Shown piece by piece: positions 4,486 to 5,244 of a stretch of DNA of 5,244 nt. Where the stretch lies: positions 1 to 5,244 of the forward strand of contig JAJTHJ010000363.1 in NCBI GenBank assembly GCA_021298875.1, read 5' to 3'. This stretch comes from Burkholderiales bacterium (GTDB lineage: Bacteria; Pseudomonadota; Gammaproteobacteria; Burkholderiales; Burkholderiaceae_F). A model generated the notes under the pieces. That model saw only the letters and a list, made by a program, of their open reading frames with translations. It made no database searches and had not been told where the DNA came from. Numbering within the stretch: the first letter of the stretch is position 1; each line of letters starts with the position of its first letter. The translations under genes were made by a program, and so were the position numbers.

Positions 4486-5244
4486 TCAGCCGATGCCTGC
4501 CGGCCGCCCTTCGGCGCTCCAGACGTTACCGAGTCCTTGCGTGGGGTCCGCGATGGAAAGCAGCGCTTCGTCCGTGCGGGCCGCGCTCTGCGGGGCGAAG
4601 CCCGCCATCGCCTGCACCAGCAAGGCCACCGCCGCGGCCGCCGGCGGGGTCAGGGCGGTGCCGTCGGCGGTCTCGATCCGCGCCAGCCGGTTGTTCTCCG
4701 ACAGGTACCAACCGGCAATGGTGATGGTGTCGGTGCTGCCGGCGATGCGCACTTGCAGGTCGTCGCCGACGCGCTCGAAGCTCACGTCGCCGGCGCCGAT
4801 GCCCGCCTTGAATCGCAGGGTGTCCTGCGCGCCTGCGCCTTGCAGGTTGGTGATGCGGTCCTGCCCGTCGCCGCGGCCGAAGAGGTAGGCATCGATGCCG
4901 CTGCCGCCGTCCAGGAAGTCGGCTCCAGCACCACCGTCCAGGGTGTCGTTGCCGCCGCCGCCGGCCAGTTGGTCGTCGCCGGCGCCTCCGAGCAGGGTAT
5001 CGGCGCCGCGGTTGCCCCAGAGCACGTCGTTGCCGGCACCGCCGTCCAGAACGGCGCCGCCGTAGAGGAAGCGGTTGCTGGCCAGGCTGATGAGGTCGTC
5101 GCCGGCGCCGCCGGCAAAGACTTCGATGCCGGCGCCTCGGGCGGCAGCTTGTGCGGCCGAGTCGCCGCTGACGCCGTCGTCGAGCAGCAGAACGTCGTTG
5201 CCGTCGCTGCCCTGCAGGGTGTCCATGCCCTCGCCACCGTCGAA
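4486..5244 (-). CDS. RTX calcium-binding protein, C-terminal part (5' end outside window)
   Basis: The frame is open to the right edge; 252 C-terminal residues are visible. Residues 3-118 hold RTX nonapeptides of the GGxGxDxLx kind, including GGAGDDLIS (45-53), GGAGNDVLW (68-76), GGAGDDQLA (86-94), GGGGNDTLD (95-103) and GGAGADFLD (104-112). These fold into a calcium-bound beta-roll after export. Next, IDAYLFGRGDGQDRITN (117-133) and DTLRFKAGIGAGDVSFERVG (141-160), with LQVRIAGSTDTITIAGWY (163-180), match the haemolysin-type calcium-binding-related domain. The last about 60 residues, with VALLVQAMAGFAPQ (206-219), should carry the uncleaved type I secretion signal. Between 22 and 43 one repeat is interrupted by an Ala-rich insert. 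An ATG at 5226 is internal, because the frame before it reads FDGGEG, another RTX unit. The N-terminal activity (toxin, protease, lipase, adhesin or S-layer) cannot be told. No transporter genes are visible. Confidence 0.9.
   Translation of the reverse strand, partial: FDGGEGMDTLQGSDGNDVLLLDDGVSGDSAAQAAARGAGIEVFAGGAGDDLISLASNRFLYGGAVLDGGAGNDVLWGNRGADTLLGGAGDDQLAGGGGNDTLDGGAGADFLDGGSGIDAYLFGRGDGQDRITNLQGAGAQDTLRFKAGIGAGDVSFERVGDDLQVRIAGSTDTITIAGWYLSENNRLARIETADGTALTPPAAAAVALLVQAMAGFAPQSAARTDEALLSIADPTQGLGNVWSAEGRPAGIG

Noticed and set aside
4238..4888. Plus-strand frame of 216 codons with a Pro run
   Set aside because: It crosses the opposite strand of both the lipoprotein start and the RTX end; the Pro run is the complement of the Gly9 tract.
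4900..5110. DNA repeat array or CRISPR
   Set aside because: The recurring GCCGCCGTCCAG-like units are simply the codons of RTX nonapeptides, with variable spacing and no spacers.

Overview
This is a GC-rich, accessory-looking stretch of a bacterial chromosome or large replicon. Strongly GC-ending codons, a type I-secreted RTX protein, a Gly-rich lipoprotein and two type II antitoxin families all point to a proteobacterium. The class is undecided. The RTX C-terminus and the lipoprotein style fit a betaproteobacterium, while one intergenic motif near 1285 recalls a repeat I associate with alphaproteobacteria.

Layout: (1) 1-1163, minus strand: a secreted two-domain DUF1566 (Lcl C-terminal type) protein whose 3' end lies beyond the left edge. 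(2) 1164-1741: non-coding or decayed DNA with an imperfect direct repeat and a possible frameshifted relic on the minus strand. (3) 1742-2014, plus strand: a ParD-family antitoxin with no recognisable ParE toxin behind it, although a good ribosome binding site and ATG sit where parE should begin. (4) 2604-2052, minus strand: an intact brnT-brnA toxin-antitoxin operon, with an imperfect palindrome just in front of brnT as a candidate operator. (5) 2816-3210, plus strand: a broken GNAT acetyltransferase gene. The frameshift is explained by a 5-bp tandem duplication, and part of the acetyl-CoA-binding helix also seems to be missing. (6) 4440-3256, minus strand: a lipoprotein with an Ig-like domain, directly downstream of (7) the 3' end of an RTX gene (5244-4486), with 45 bp between them.

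How the parts relate: the RTX protein and lipoprotein are probably co-transcribed and both act at or outside the cell envelope. The middle of the window (about 1.2-3.2 kb) looks like a zone of turnover: one live toxin-antitoxin pair, one orphan antitoxin, one dead acetyltransferase and one possible relic lie within 2 kb. I found no RNA genes, CRISPR array, intact insertion sequence or replication origin. I saw no wholly new system. The most informative signals are the decay marks and the putative brnT operator.
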